From the NCBI RefSeq assembly GCF_003367245.1, contig NZ_QRGR01000015.1, positions 1 to 64,000 on the forward strand: a stretch of DNA of 64,000 nt, in the 5' to 3' direction. The stretch comes from Pontibacter diazotrophicus (lineage in GTDB: Bacteria > Bacteroidota > Bacteroidia > Cytophagales > Hymenobacteraceae). Made by a program: the position numbers and the translations under genes. Shown here in pieces: positions 26,186-34,711 of the stretch (position 1 is the first letter of the stretch; the number at the start of each line of letters is the position of its first letter). Under the pieces are notes generated by a model. It saw only the letters and a list, made by a program, of their open reading frames with translations. It was not told the DNA's origin and made no database searches.

Positions 26186-27892
26186 TTATTTCACCCGTAT
26201 GTCTTTGATGCGGAGTTGCAGCGAGATAACGCCACGGTATATGTTTTCCTCCACCGTATAGCATACATTGAACGGAATGCCTTTGGAAATGGCCTTGTAG
26301 TAATCGCTGAGGCCGAAGCCAATGGCATCAATGGTATGGAAGCCATCCTGCGTCAGGCGCAGCTTCAGGTGTGTATCGCCTACAATGCGCACGCTGCCTG
26401 TATCATACACGCACTCCGACTCAAACACCGGCCCCATGTTACCGGGCCCGAAAGGCTCCATCTGCCTGATAATGTTATAGAAGTTCCGGGTTATCTGCTT
26501 CAGTTCTATTTTACCGTCTATTTGTATCTGTGGAATTTTCTGCTCTGCCGTAATGGTACTGGCCACTATTTCCTCAAAACGCTCCCGGAAGGCCTGCACA
26601 TTCTCTACAGGCAGTGTGAGACCTGCCGCATACATGTGCCCCCCAAACTGGTCCAGCAAGTCAGCGCAGCTCTCAATAGCATCATGCACATTAAACCCGT
26701 GTACCGACCGCGCTGAGCCTGACGCCACGCCATTCGATTGGGTCAGGATGATAGTAGGGCGGTAATACTTCTCGATGCAACGGGAGGCGACAATACCAAT
26801 CACGCCTTTGTGCCACGTTTCCTTGAACAGCACTGTAGAATTGGCTGACCGCAGGAAATCATCCTCTTCAATCATCTGCAGCGCTTCTTTGGTGATGTTC
26901 GAGTCTTTGGTGCGGCGCTCCTTGTTAGATTCATTGATGATGGCGGCCATCTTGAAAGCCTCATCCTTTGTCTGAGCCAGCAACATGCGCACAGAGTTCT
27001 TGGCGTCTCCCATACGTCCTGCGGCATTAATGCGTGGCGCAAAGCCAAATACGATGCTGGTGATGTCCATCTCATAGTTGATGGCAGCCAGCTCCTTCAG
27101 CGCCTCCAGCCCCGGGCGCATCGGCTGCGGCCCGTTCAGGTGACGAAGGCCGAAATGCGCCAGAATGCGATTCTCACCTGTTATGGGCACTATATCCGCC
27201 GCTATGCTCACCACCAGCAGGTCGAGCATCTTAAACGCCTCTTCCTGGTCAATATCGTTTTGGATGCAGAACGCTTGCGCCAGCTTAAAGCCCACGCCAC
27301 AACCCGACAGCTCTTTGTAAGGGTAAGGGCAATCTACCTGTTTTGGATCGAGCACCGCGACAGCCTGCGGAACGTCATCGTCTGGTAAGTGATGGTCGCA
27401 GATGATGAAGTCAATACCTTTTTCTTTGGCACTGGCTACTTTATCAGCAGACTTAATGCCGCAGTCGAGGCTGATGATGAGCTTAAAGTTATTTTCTGCC
27501 GCCCAATCTATGCCTTGCTGCGATACGCCGTAGCCTTCTTTGTATCTGTCCGGAATGTAAAAGTCTATCTGGTGGGTGTAGTTGCGCAGGAAGCCATACA
27601 TCAGCGCCACAGAGGTGGTGCCATCCACGTCATAGTCGCCGTATACCAGTATCTTCTCGCTTTTGTGCAGGGCTTTGTTCAGGCGATCCACGGCCTTGTC
27701 CATACCCTTCATCAGGAAGGGATCATGCAGGTCTGAGAGGGAGGGGCGGAAGAAATGCTTTGCTTCTTCGAAGGTGCAGATGCCGCGCTGGCAAAGAATG
27801 CTGGCTAAGGTGGGGCTGATTTTGAGGCTTTCTGATAAACGCTCTACTACCTCTGCTGATGCCTCCTGGCTATATACCCACCTTTTCTCCAT
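26186..27892 (-). CDS. recJ: Single-stranded-DNA-specific exonuclease RecJ
   Basis: RecJ degrades single-stranded DNA 5' to 3' in recombination, mismatch and excision repair. The 568-residue protein shows motif I VYGDYDVDGTTS (83-94), 'SLDCGIKS', the DHH motif in 'ICDHHLPDD' and the DHHA1 part with 'GHMYAAGLTLP' and 'SARSVHGFNV'. Length and order are normal. A consensus promoter lies right upstream (27924-27931), and the start at 27892 gives the expected 'KRWVYSQEAS' N-terminus. Confidence 0.95.
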   Translation of the reverse strand: MEKRWVYSQEASAEVVERLSESLKISPTLASILCQRGICTFEEAKHFFRPSLSDLHDPFLMKGMDKAVDRLNKALHKSEKILVYGDYDVDGTTSVALMYGFLRNYTHQIDFYIPDRYKEGYGVSQQGIDWAAENNFKLIISLDCGIKSADKVASAKEKGIDFIICDHHLPDDDVPQAVAVLDPKQVDCPYPYKELSGCGVGFKLAQAFCIQNDIDQEEAFKMLDLLVVSIAADIVPITGENRILAHFGLRHLNGPQPMRPGLEALKELAAINYEMDITSIVFGFAPRINAAGRMGDAKNSVRMLLAQTKDEAFKMAAIINESNKERRTKDSNITKEALQMIEEDDFLRSANSTVLFKETWHKGVIGIVASRCIEKYYRPTIILTQSNGVASGSARSVHGFNVHDAIESCADLLDQFGGHMYAAGLTLPVENVQAFRERFEEIVASTITAEQKIPQIQIDGKIELKQITRNFYNIIRQMEPFGPGNMGPVFESECVYDTGSVRIVGDTHLKLRLTQDGFHTIDAIGFGLSDYYKAISKGIPFNVCYTVEENIYRGVISLQLRIKDIRVK

Positions 27893-27923
27893 ATGCTTCT
27901 GCTACACTACAATCGTTTGGTTG

Positions 27924-27931
27924 CAAAGGTA
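27924..27931 (-). promoter_or_regulatory. -7 box TACCTTTG for recJ
   Basis: The minus-strand consensus box lies 32 bases before the recJ ATG. It faces away from a second box at 27997-28004, so this is a divergent promoter pair. Confidence 0.55.
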
Positions 27932-27996
27932 GCTTTTTTCAGGGATTTTTGAGTGAAGGTGCCGGCTTGCTGCCCTCACCTTCGTCTTAAATTTCG

Positions 27997-28004
27997 TATT
28001 TTTG
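27997..28004 (+). promoter_or_regulatory. -7 box TATTTTTG for the 36-codon gene
   Basis: The box lies 22 bases before the GTG at 28026. A TTCG near 27981-27984 is the only hint of a -33 element. Confidence 0.5.
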
Positions 28005-28025
28005 TGCGGTATAACAGGAAAAAAC

Positions 28026-28136
28026 GTGAAACGACTCAAGGAGCTTTTTGAAAAGTATAAGAATTATTCACTCGACCTGATTATGTATGGGTTCTTTCTT
28101 CTTTTCATTCTGGTTCTCATTATCTTCTTCGGCTGA
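28026..28136 (+). CDS. 36-residue single-pass membrane micro-protein
   Basis: A GTG-initiated frame encodes a basic amphipathic N-terminus (MKRLKELFEKYKNYSLD) followed by one strongly hydrophobic helix of about 19 residues ending IIFFG. It has its own consensus -7 box and stands alone between recJ and the TPR gene. The clean topology and promoter argue for a real small protein, though no family is known to me. Confidence 0.5.
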   Translation: MKRLKELFEKYKNYSLDLIMYGFFLLFILVLIIFFG

Positions 28137-28252
28137 TTTAGCGTATCACGATGCACGTATCATGTAGCACGATTGACATATCACTTTACAAGATTCTTCG
28201 GCATGATACATGAAGCATAAAAGACTACGCACTGAGCAGGTTTACCTTTCTA

Positions 28253-30070
28253 TTAATTTACCGCATCCCCACGCAGCTTGCGGAAACGCTTACGGGCTTC
28301 TGCGGCATAAATGCTTCCCTGGTGTTTTACTAACAGGTCGTTATACAGCTGCTGTGCCTTCTCCTTGTCCTGCAGGCTCTCCTCGTATATAAAAGCCAGT
28401 CGATACAAAGCATCATCGCTCAGAATATCAACTTTGGGGTCGTCCACAATTTTCTGCAGGTTTTCAACAGCCTTCTCAAAGTCCCCGGTGCGCTCATAGA
28501 TGTTGGCTTTCTGGAAGTATATTTCATCAGTGAGGCTATGCCCCGGGAACTGCTGCAGCATAACATCCAGCGCCTCCTGCGCCTCCTGCAGCTTGTTCTG
28601 GAACACCAGCAGCTCGATGGCGGCATAGGTTTCCATGGCAACCGTAGACGTGTCGAGGCCGGTGTTGTCTGTGATCAGCAGGCTCAGGTCCATGGCATCG
28701 TTGGCTATCTCGCGGCTGGTGGCCAGCTTCAGGATATCGAGGTGGGCCTGTGCCAGTTCAAAGTCTCCTTTGTAGTAGTTGAGGCGGGCGTTGCGCAGCT
28801 TTGCCTCGTGCCCTACCGGCGTCTCCTTATGCGATTTCTCCACCTGCGAGTACAGCAGGGTGCTTTCCCATGGCTCCCCCTTCAGCAGGTAAATATCCCC
28901 CAGAGTGAGCTTACTGTCTGCCACCAGGCTGGAGTTTGCCCGGGGCATACTGATGGCCTCCTGCAACAGGGCGATTGCTTTTTCCTTATCATCCAGATGG
29001 AAGGCGTATAATGACGCCATATGCTGCAGCACCTCCACAGTTTCGGAAGTGCGCCCCACCTCACTCAGAAGCGCATCATAGTCTGCTAACAGCGCCTGTA
29101 TTTTCTCCTCACTAACCGGAAACGTATTCTGTACCTGCTCTTCGCGGGCATTTATCAGGCGCTGCCGTGCCACCAGGTAGTAGGGGCCCTCCGGGTACTC
29201 CTGCACAATATAGTCATAGGCCTCAATGGCGCCCTGGTAGTCGTTGTTCTTGAGGCTGATGGCCCCCAGTTCCATCACACGGGTACCGCCACTGCGGGTA
29301 CGCTTGTCTACGGCACGTGCCTGCAGCAATGCACTGTAAAAGTCGCGGCGCTGCACATACAGCCAGATAAGCAGCTCGTTAAAGGCCAGCTTATCGGGGT
29401 TCTGCTGCACCTTCAGAATAAGCTCTTTCTCCAGCGCATCGAAGTGCTCTTCTTCCCGCATGCTGTTCTGCAGCATGTTCTGCGTATAGCCTAGCTCTTT
29501 TTCATCTGCCTGCACCAGATTCAATGCTTCGGAAATCAACGGCTCCGTCTTCTGACGGTACATGTACAGCGAAATCAGCGAGCGGTTGTACGCCATAGGG
29601 TCGTCGTTTAGCTCACGGCCGCGCAGGTAAGCCTTTTCGGCATAATCGTAAAGTTCGTTTTGTATAAAAGCACTGGCCATCGTAACCACCGCCTCTGGTT
29701 TGAGCCCGGCTACCAGGTTGTTAAATTGCTTTTCGGCTGCGGCTTTGTTTCCGGCAGCCTGGTACACCACTCCTAAGTCCACTTCATAGCCAGGGTTGTC
29801 CGGGAAACGCTTGCTGGTCTTCTTCACCAGCTTTTCAGCTTCTTTATAGTTCTGCTGCGCCAGCAGGACCTTCAGATAGTCCGGGTACACGACATTAAAC
29901 AGCCGCTGCTCATTTATCAACTTACTGTATAGCGATTCGGCTTTTTCGTAATCGCCCTGGCTTAAGTACTGGCGGGCCAGTTCCAGGTCCTGGTGCTGTG
30001 CCTGTGCCGCTGGAACCGCTGCCAGCATCAGCAGCGAGAGCAGGAGGATATGGTATAGTTTTGTTAGCAT
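28253..30070 (-). CDS. Secreted tetratricopeptide-repeat protein
   Basis: The 605-residue protein has a Sec signal peptide (about 1-24, ending AQAQ) and then about a dozen TPR units spread over the whole length, for example 'LELARQYLSQGDYEKAESLYSKL', 'NYKEAEKLV' and 'GDFEKAVENLQKI'. TPR proteins mediate protein contacts, here in the periplasm or at the outer membrane. The ending 'AEARKRFRKLRGDAVN' resembles tol-pal YbgF-like repeats. It is preceded by a 280-base gap that includes the PpiD terminator. The partner is unknown. Confidence 0.83.
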   Translation of the reverse strand: MLTKLYHILLLSLLMLAAVPAAQAQHQDLELARQYLSQGDYEKAESLYSKLINEQRLFNVVYPDYLKVLLAQQNYKEAEKLVKKTSKRFPDNPGYEVDLGVVYQAAGNKAAAEKQFNNLVAGLKPEAVVTMASAFIQNELYDYAEKAYLRGRELNDDPMAYNRSLISLYMYRQKTEPLISEALNLVQADEKELGYTQNMLQNSMREEEHFDALEKELILKVQQNPDKLAFNELLIWLYVQRRDFYSALLQARAVDKRTRSGGTRVMELGAISLKNNDYQGAIEAYDYIVQEYPEGPYYLVARQRLINAREEQVQNTFPVSEEKIQALLADYDALLSEVGRTSETVEVLQHMASLYAFHLDDKEKAIALLQEAISMPRANSSLVADSKLTLGDIYLLKGEPWESTLLYSQVEKSHKETPVGHEAKLRNARLNYYKGDFELAQAHLDILKLATSREIANDAMDLSLLITDNTGLDTSTVAMETYAAIELLVFQNKLQEAQEALDVMLQQFPGHSLTDEIYFQKANIYERTGDFEKAVENLQKIVDDPKVDILSDDALYRLAFIYEESLQDKEKAQQLYNDLLVKHQGSIYAAEARKRFRKLRGDAVN

Positions 30071-30284
30071 AGTTTCCTTAAAACGATGAGGTAGCGCCTG
30101 TTGATATGCACTTGATCTATAACATTTTAATAAAATTCCTGAAAAGGAAATACAGGAGGTTATTCAGTTTCTTCCTGGTACTTTCTTCTTAACTATGAAT
30201 ATACTGAATCAGTTTAGTTTTTGGGGACATAATTGTTTGATCCAGATTGACAACCTGCCCCGTTTGCTTTACTTAATACAAAGC

Positions 30285-30348
30285 GAAATAGCTAAAAAAG
30301 CAGAAAGCCACTCTTGAGGGAGTGGCTTTCTGCTTTTTTAGCTATTTC
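30285..30348 (-). terminator. Perfect 29-bp hairpin terminator
   Basis: Bases 30285-30313 and 30320-30348 are exact reverse complements with a 6-base loop. The stem contains GCAGAAAGCCACTC and runs into six T residues on the minus strand. It sits 3 bases beyond the stop of the PpiD-like gene. Confidence 0.85.
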
Positions 30349-30351
30349 CGA

Positions 30352-32463
30352 TTAGAAGAATCTAACACGGTTATCTTTTACATCAGCTTTCTCTCTGATA
30401 GCCTCGAAAGCGTTGCTCTGCACACTGTTGGTGCGCGTGCCACTCAATTGCTCTTTCACGTTAGAGAAATCGTTTATTTCCGGAGCAGGGTTCATTTGCG
30501 TCAGTTCTACCATCAGAACACCGCTCTGGCCCTCAAACGGAGCTGTGCGGGCACCTGGCTTTAAACCAAAAGCCTTACCAACAGCCACAGGCTCTACACC
30601 TAAACCAGGTATAGCGGTAGAAGCAAACGTTACGTTGTCAGCGGTTCTAACGCTTGCATCCGGCCCATAGCTAGCGGCAATCTCATCCAAAGAGCCTTGC
30701 TGGCCCTCCAGCTTCGCGATGATTTGCTGCGCCTTTAACTCGTTACGTACTGCAGCAGTTAATTCCTCACGCACATCCTCTAGTTTTGCATAGCCTTTTT
30801 CACGCTTGTTTGTAAGCGTTGCCACCACAAACTGATCATCTATTTCGAACACAGGCGACACATCACCTACGTCAGTGTCTTTGGCATAAGCCCAACGCAC
30901 AAGCTCACGCGCGTTGTTAAGATTATTTACAACGATGTTGTTTTTACCAATGGCTGTTGCTTCTTCTTTCACCAGGGATGGATTCCGGGCAACATTCTCT
31001 CTGAGTTCTTCAGCGCTCTCGCTTGTACCGGATAACTCATCCGCTACAGCATAAGCAGCATCACGCGTAGATTCGCTTGGCTCGATGGCGCGTTGCACAC
31101 CAGCAATCTGATACTCCTGGTTTGACTTAGGAGCAGTTACTTTCACAATATGGTAGCCGTACTCAGTCTCCACAAGATTAGGTAACAAGCCAGTGCCTGA
31201 ATAGTTGAACACCGCCTCGTCAAACTCCGATACCATCTGCCCTTGCGGGAACCAGCCTAAATCACCACCTGTAGAGGCAGTACCGTCTGTGCCATGCTGC
31301 GCAGCCATCTGTGCAAAGTCAGCACCGTTCCTGATTTGTGTCAGCACATCCTGTGCTTTTGCCTGTGCAGCAGCTTTAGCCTCTGGCGTATCGTTTTCTG
31401 GTCTGATCAGGATATGGCTTGCTCTTACAGCACTTGCATCTGCTTCTCTGACATCCGTTATTTTGAAAAGCGCTAAAGTGCCGTTCTCAGTGTACGGTCC
31501 GTAAACTTTACCTTCTTCTAAAGGCAATTGGTTGCGCAGCGGCTCTGGCAGCTGGCCCGGGTTACGGTAAGTGCCATCAAAAGGAACGTCAGAGTTCGCG
31601 TTTACAAAAGCTGAGTCGTTGGTGGCCGCGGCAAACTGCTGCGATAGCGTACCGATCTCCTGGTTGATGTAGCTGCTATCTTCAGGGGATGCATTCACCG
31701 GAATGGTTACAAACTCAACTGAGCGACCTTCATCAACTTTATAGAGTTCTTTGTTGCGGTCATAGTAATCCTGCAGCTGTGCGTCTGTTACCTGCACTGC
31801 TGAGTCAGACACGCTAACGAAAGGCACAAATAACGCTCTGATATTAGCAGAAGCATTTTGCGCCTGGTAATAATTCTTCGCCTCTGTGTCTGTAATGTAT
31901 ACTGTTTTGGTCAGCAGGTTCATGTACTTCGACTGCAGACGATCAGCATAAATGCTCTGCTCAAAGTTCACCCACATCGGGCGTGCTTCCGGGCCCATCT
32001 GGTCCAGGTTCTGCAGGTACTGCACTACCTGGTTGCGATCGAATTCACCTGTTTGCGGATTAGTGAAAGCTTGCTGCACAGCCGGGTGAATGTTGTTACC
32101 CTGCACCATGTCTGCCAGTTCTTCTTCCGTTACCTCTATACCAAGGCGGTCATATTCTTTTTGTAGCGCAATTTTAAAGATTAGCTGGTTCCAGGCCTGC
32201 TCACGCAGCATTGCTAACTCTCCTTCGTTCGCAGCACGGCCGGTTCGGTTCTCGTAATCAGCTTTTACCTGCTGCAGCACCTGGTCAAATTCCTGGAATT
32301 CGATTTCTTCACCGGCTATTTCGCCAACGGTATTTGCATTGTTTCCCAGAAGCCTTGAGTTAGGCCCAAGCAGGTCGCCGCCCACAACAAAAACGCCAAG
32401 CCCTATCGCAATGGCGCCTACAGCCCAACCAGACTTTTCTCTAATCTTGTTAATTAATGCCAT
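30352..32463 (-). CDS. PpiD/SurA-like membrane-anchored peptidyl-prolyl isomerase
   Basis: The 703-residue protein is anchored by one helix (about 13-33) and has a SurA_N-like chaperone region (residues 40-200). A parvulin domain follows, with 'VRASHILIRPENDTPEAK', 'FAQMAAQHGTDGTASTGGDLGWFPQGQMV' and 'VETEYGYHIVKVT'. A second, degenerate parvulin-like or chaperone region lies after it. This is the layout of PpiD, which helps fold envelope proteins leaving the Sec translocon. The parvulin active-site pattern is largely conserved, but activity cannot be certain. Confidence 0.9.
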   Translation of the reverse strand: MALINKIREKSGWAVGAIAIGLGVFVVGGDLLGPNSRLLGNNANTVGEIAGEEIEFQEFDQVLQQVKADYENRTGRAANEGELAMLREQAWNQLIFKIALQKEYDRLGIEVTEEELADMVQGNNIHPAVQQAFTNPQTGEFDRNQVVQYLQNLDQMGPEARPMWVNFEQSIYADRLQSKYMNLLTKTVYITDTEAKNYYQAQNASANIRALFVPFVSVSDSAVQVTDAQLQDYYDRNKELYKVDEGRSVEFVTIPVNASPEDSSYINQEIGTLSQQFAAATNDSAFVNANSDVPFDGTYRNPGQLPEPLRNQLPLEEGKVYGPYTENGTLALFKITDVREADASAVRASHILIRPENDTPEAKAAAQAKAQDVLTQIRNGADFAQMAAQHGTDGTASTGGDLGWFPQGQMVSEFDEAVFNYSGTGLLPNLVETEYGYHIVKVTAPKSNQEYQIAGVQRAIEPSESTRDAAYAVADELSGTSESAEELRENVARNPSLVKEEATAIGKNNIVVNNLNNARELVRWAYAKDTDVGDVSPVFEIDDQFVVATLTNKREKGYAKLEDVREELTAAVRNELKAQQIIAKLEGQQGSLDEIAASYGPDASVRTADNVTFASTAIPGLGVEPVAVGKAFGLKPGARTAPFEGQSGVLMVELTQMNPAPEINDFSNVKEQLSGTRTNSVQSNAFEAIREKADVKDNRVRFF

Positions 32464-32526
32464 TCTTTATTTAAATATAAAAAGGATTGTGCAAAATAAG
32501 GTTAATCGTGCTAAAATTCAAAATTT

Positions 32527-33840
32527 TTATCTTCCTGTTTGGTCCGCAGCATCTGCCTGAGAATCTGTGTTTTTAATAAGCTTCACAGCATCGATGCGGT
32601 TCTCATCCATTGTGAGGACCCTGATAGTGAAAGGTGGCACTGTCACCTCGTCACCCGGAAGAGGTATCTCTCCGAATACAGACAAAATTAATCCGCCTAA
32701 CGTTTCATAATCACCCTCTGGCAAAGCCAGATTATACTTCTCGTTCAGGTAATCAATTTCGTGGCGGCCACTCAGGAAGTAGATTCCTTTCTCAGGCAAA
32801 ACCTGCTCCAGCAACCGCTGGTTCACATCGTACTCGTCCTCTATCTCTCCGAATATTTCCTCTATCACATCTTCTACAGTAACTATGCCAGAGGTGCCGC
32901 CAAACTCGTCTACCACCACCGCCACGCTGCGGTGCTCGGAAACAAACTTCACGAACAGCTCACTGGCCATCATACTCTCCGGCACCATGCTTACCGGCCC
33001 CAGAATCTCAGAAATGCGTCGGGGTTGCTTAAACATAGCAAGCTGATGGCAGTAGCCGATGATGTTGTCGATAGAGTCTTCGTAGATAAGAATCTTGGAA
33101 TGGCCTGTTTTCACAAATGCCTGCCCCAACTCCTCTACTGTACTTTCCACATCTACCGCCTTTATTTCGGTGCGGGGCACCATACACTCCCGCACCTTCA
33201 CGGTTTTAAAATTCAGGGCATTGTGGAAGATGAGCGGGTCTACTTCGGGCGCACCTTCCTGCTCCGGGTGGTACAGGTGGTTTTTAATAAAGGCATTCAA
33301 ATCTGTGAACCCGAACACCGGCTTTTCCTCTGAAAACTCAATCCTGAAAAACTTCTCTGCCACCCATTTGCTCAAGCCCACAATCAGGAACACCACCGGG
33401 TACAGCAGATAGTACACCACCAGAATGGGCACGGCCAGTACCTGCAGCATACGGTTCGGGTTGATAGCGAAAAGGCTGCGGGGCAGAAACTCAGCAGTGA
33501 GCAACACCACCACCGAAGCCACAATTATCTGCAGGAAGAGCACAAGTAAGCTGAACTGCAGCGAATCAGGCAGGTACATGGAGAACAACTGATGCAGCAC
33601 ACTGGCAATGGCCAGGCCGTATAGCACCAGTGCCAGCGTATTACCGATGAGCGTAGTGCCCATCAGGCGGGCAGGCCGCTTTAGCAGAAAGCCCAGGATG
33701 CGCCCCGAGAGCACTCCGTTTTTCTCGTTCAGCTCAATCTGGATTTTGTTGGCAGCCATAAAAGCCATCTCAATACCCGAGAAAAAGGCAGAGAACAGAA
33801 GCGCGATAAACAATACAATGATCTGACTGGGGTCTATCAT
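32527..33840 (-). CDS. Hemolysin-family CNNM/CBS-domain membrane protein (CorC/GldE-like)
   Basis: The 437-residue protein has an N-terminal DUF21/CNNM membrane domain with four helices (about 1-160), a CBS pair (about 205-330, 'VRECMVPRTEIKAV', 'VVVDEFGGTSGIVTVEDVIEEI') and a C-terminal CorC_HlyC domain. CNNM proteins move or sense Mg2+. In gliding Bacteroidota the homologue GldE supports the gliding machinery, so both roles are possible. It is the third gene of the lptC-micro gene-CNNM-ppiD series on the minus strand. Confidence 0.88.
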   Translation of the reverse strand: MIDPSQIIVLFIALLFSAFFSGIEMAFMAANKIQIELNEKNGVLSGRILGFLLKRPARLMGTTLIGNTLALVLYGLAIASVLHQLFSMYLPDSLQFSLLVLFLQIIVASVVVLLTAEFLPRSLFAINPNRMLQVLAVPILVVYYLLYPVVFLIVGLSKWVAEKFFRIEFSEEKPVFGFTDLNAFIKNHLYHPEQEGAPEVDPLIFHNALNFKTVKVRECMVPRTEIKAVDVESTVEELGQAFVKTGHSKILIYEDSIDNIIGYCHQLAMFKQPRRISEILGPVSMVPESMMASELFVKFVSEHRSVAVVVDEFGGTSGIVTVEDVIEEIFGEIEDEYDVNQRLLEQVLPEKGIYFLSGRHEIDYLNEKYNLALPEGDYETLGGLILSVFGEIPLPGDEVTVPPFTIRVLTMDENRIDAVKLIKNTDSQADAADQTGR

Positions 33841-33863
33841 AAATGCGTTTGATCCAAAATCAA

Positions 33864-34037
33864 TCAGGCGCCGTTTTTCCTTTTACGGTAGTAATATAGC
33901 ATATACAGCACCAGGCCAATCATAAAGAGCCAATAATTACCGAGCACATCATCTTCCACCATGCTGCGGTGTACCCCGATAACCATAACTACAAATGACA
34001 ATGATAGTAAAATAATATTTACAAGCCTTTGGTTCAT
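33864..34037 (-). CDS. 57-residue membrane micro-protein coupled to lptC
   Basis: The start ATG at 34037 overlaps the lptC stop (TAATG), a strong sign of translational coupling. The product has two hydrophobic helices (about 6-22 and 34-50) separated by a short acidic loop (MVEDD) and ends in a very basic tail (YYRKRKNG). It fits between lptC and the CNNM gene with 23 bases to spare. Genes this small are easily missed. A helper role for LPS export or the CNNM protein is a guess from position. Confidence 0.7.
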   Translation of the reverse strand: MNQRLVNIILLSLSFVVMVIGVHRSMVEDDVLGNYWLFMIGLVLYMLYYYRKRKNGA

Positions 34038-34573
34038 TATTCCTTCAGATTGAATTGTCCGGTTACTTTCCGGATTCTATAGTTTGAGAAATCCTGGTCT
34101 GCTTCAAGCCCCTGTCCTATCACCACTTCTTCCGGTGATGTTATTTTCACTAATTTGTCGGTATAGATCCGGGCCTTGCGCCTGTCCCAAAACAGTTCTT
34201 CTGTCTCCAGCGTCTCCTGCTTTTTCAGGTTGTTTACAACTACATTGCCCCGCGCTTCGAAAAGATTCTGGTTGCGGTCCTGCTTGCCGTAGTTTGCCTT
34301 CAGGGTAGAGGTTATCTTCTCTCCCTGCTCATAAAACTCCACGAATAGGCCTTCCGGGAAAATACCGTCGCCGCTCTCAAACTCCTGCTGCACGGGTGCC
34401 TGTAGCTTCACCAGCAGCCGGGCAGAGTCGCTATAGAGCGTAACCACGTCGTGGTTCTCTATTGTTGGCCCTGTGTACTTTTGCTCCTTATCAGGGTCTT
34501 TTAAATCCTCTTTACAGCCGAAGCTTAAGATAGCCATTACAGCCATCAGCCCGACCATGTATGCTTTCCGCAT
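34037..34573 (-). CDS. lptC: LPS export periplasmic component LptC
   Basis: LptC links the LptBFG extractor to the LptA-like bridge. The 178-residue protein has a signal sequence with Cys20 in a weak lipobox context (SFGC), then the beta-jellyroll typical of LptC: 'TLYSDSARLLVKLQAPVQ', 'FPEGLFVEFYEQGEKITSTLKANYGK', 'NLFEARGNVVVNNL' and 'IYTDKLVKITSPEEVVIGQGLEADQDF'. The alternating strands and 'G.GLEAD.DF' ending match the family. In Bacteroidota it is often a lipoprotein. Confidence 0.88.
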   Translation of the reverse strand: MRKAYMVGLMAVMAILSFGCKEDLKDPDKEQKYTGPTIENHDVVTLYSDSARLLVKLQAPVQQEFESGDGIFPEGLFVEFYEQGEKITSTLKANYGKQDRNQNLFEARGNVVVNNLKKQETLETEELFWDRRKARIYTDKLVKITSPEEVVIGQGLEADQDFSNYRIRKVTGQFNLKE

Positions 34574-34655
34574 TGTTTTGGTTAATCTGATTTATGGTAA
34601 GGTAGCAAAATCTGTGCTGAAATAGTTACACCTTTAAACCTGCAAATTTATCATG

Positions 34656-34688
34656 CAAAAAAGGCCGCTTCATGAACGGCCTTTTTTG
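34656..34688 (-). terminator. Terminator after the outer-membrane barrel gene
   Basis: CAAAAAAGGCCG (34656-34667) pairs with CGGCCTTTTTTG (34677-34688) over a 9-base loop. On the minus strand it ends in six T residues, 23 bases after the barrel gene stop. Confidence 0.82.
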
Positions 34689-34711
34689 TATCAGGAAATA
34701 AAAAGCTGGTA

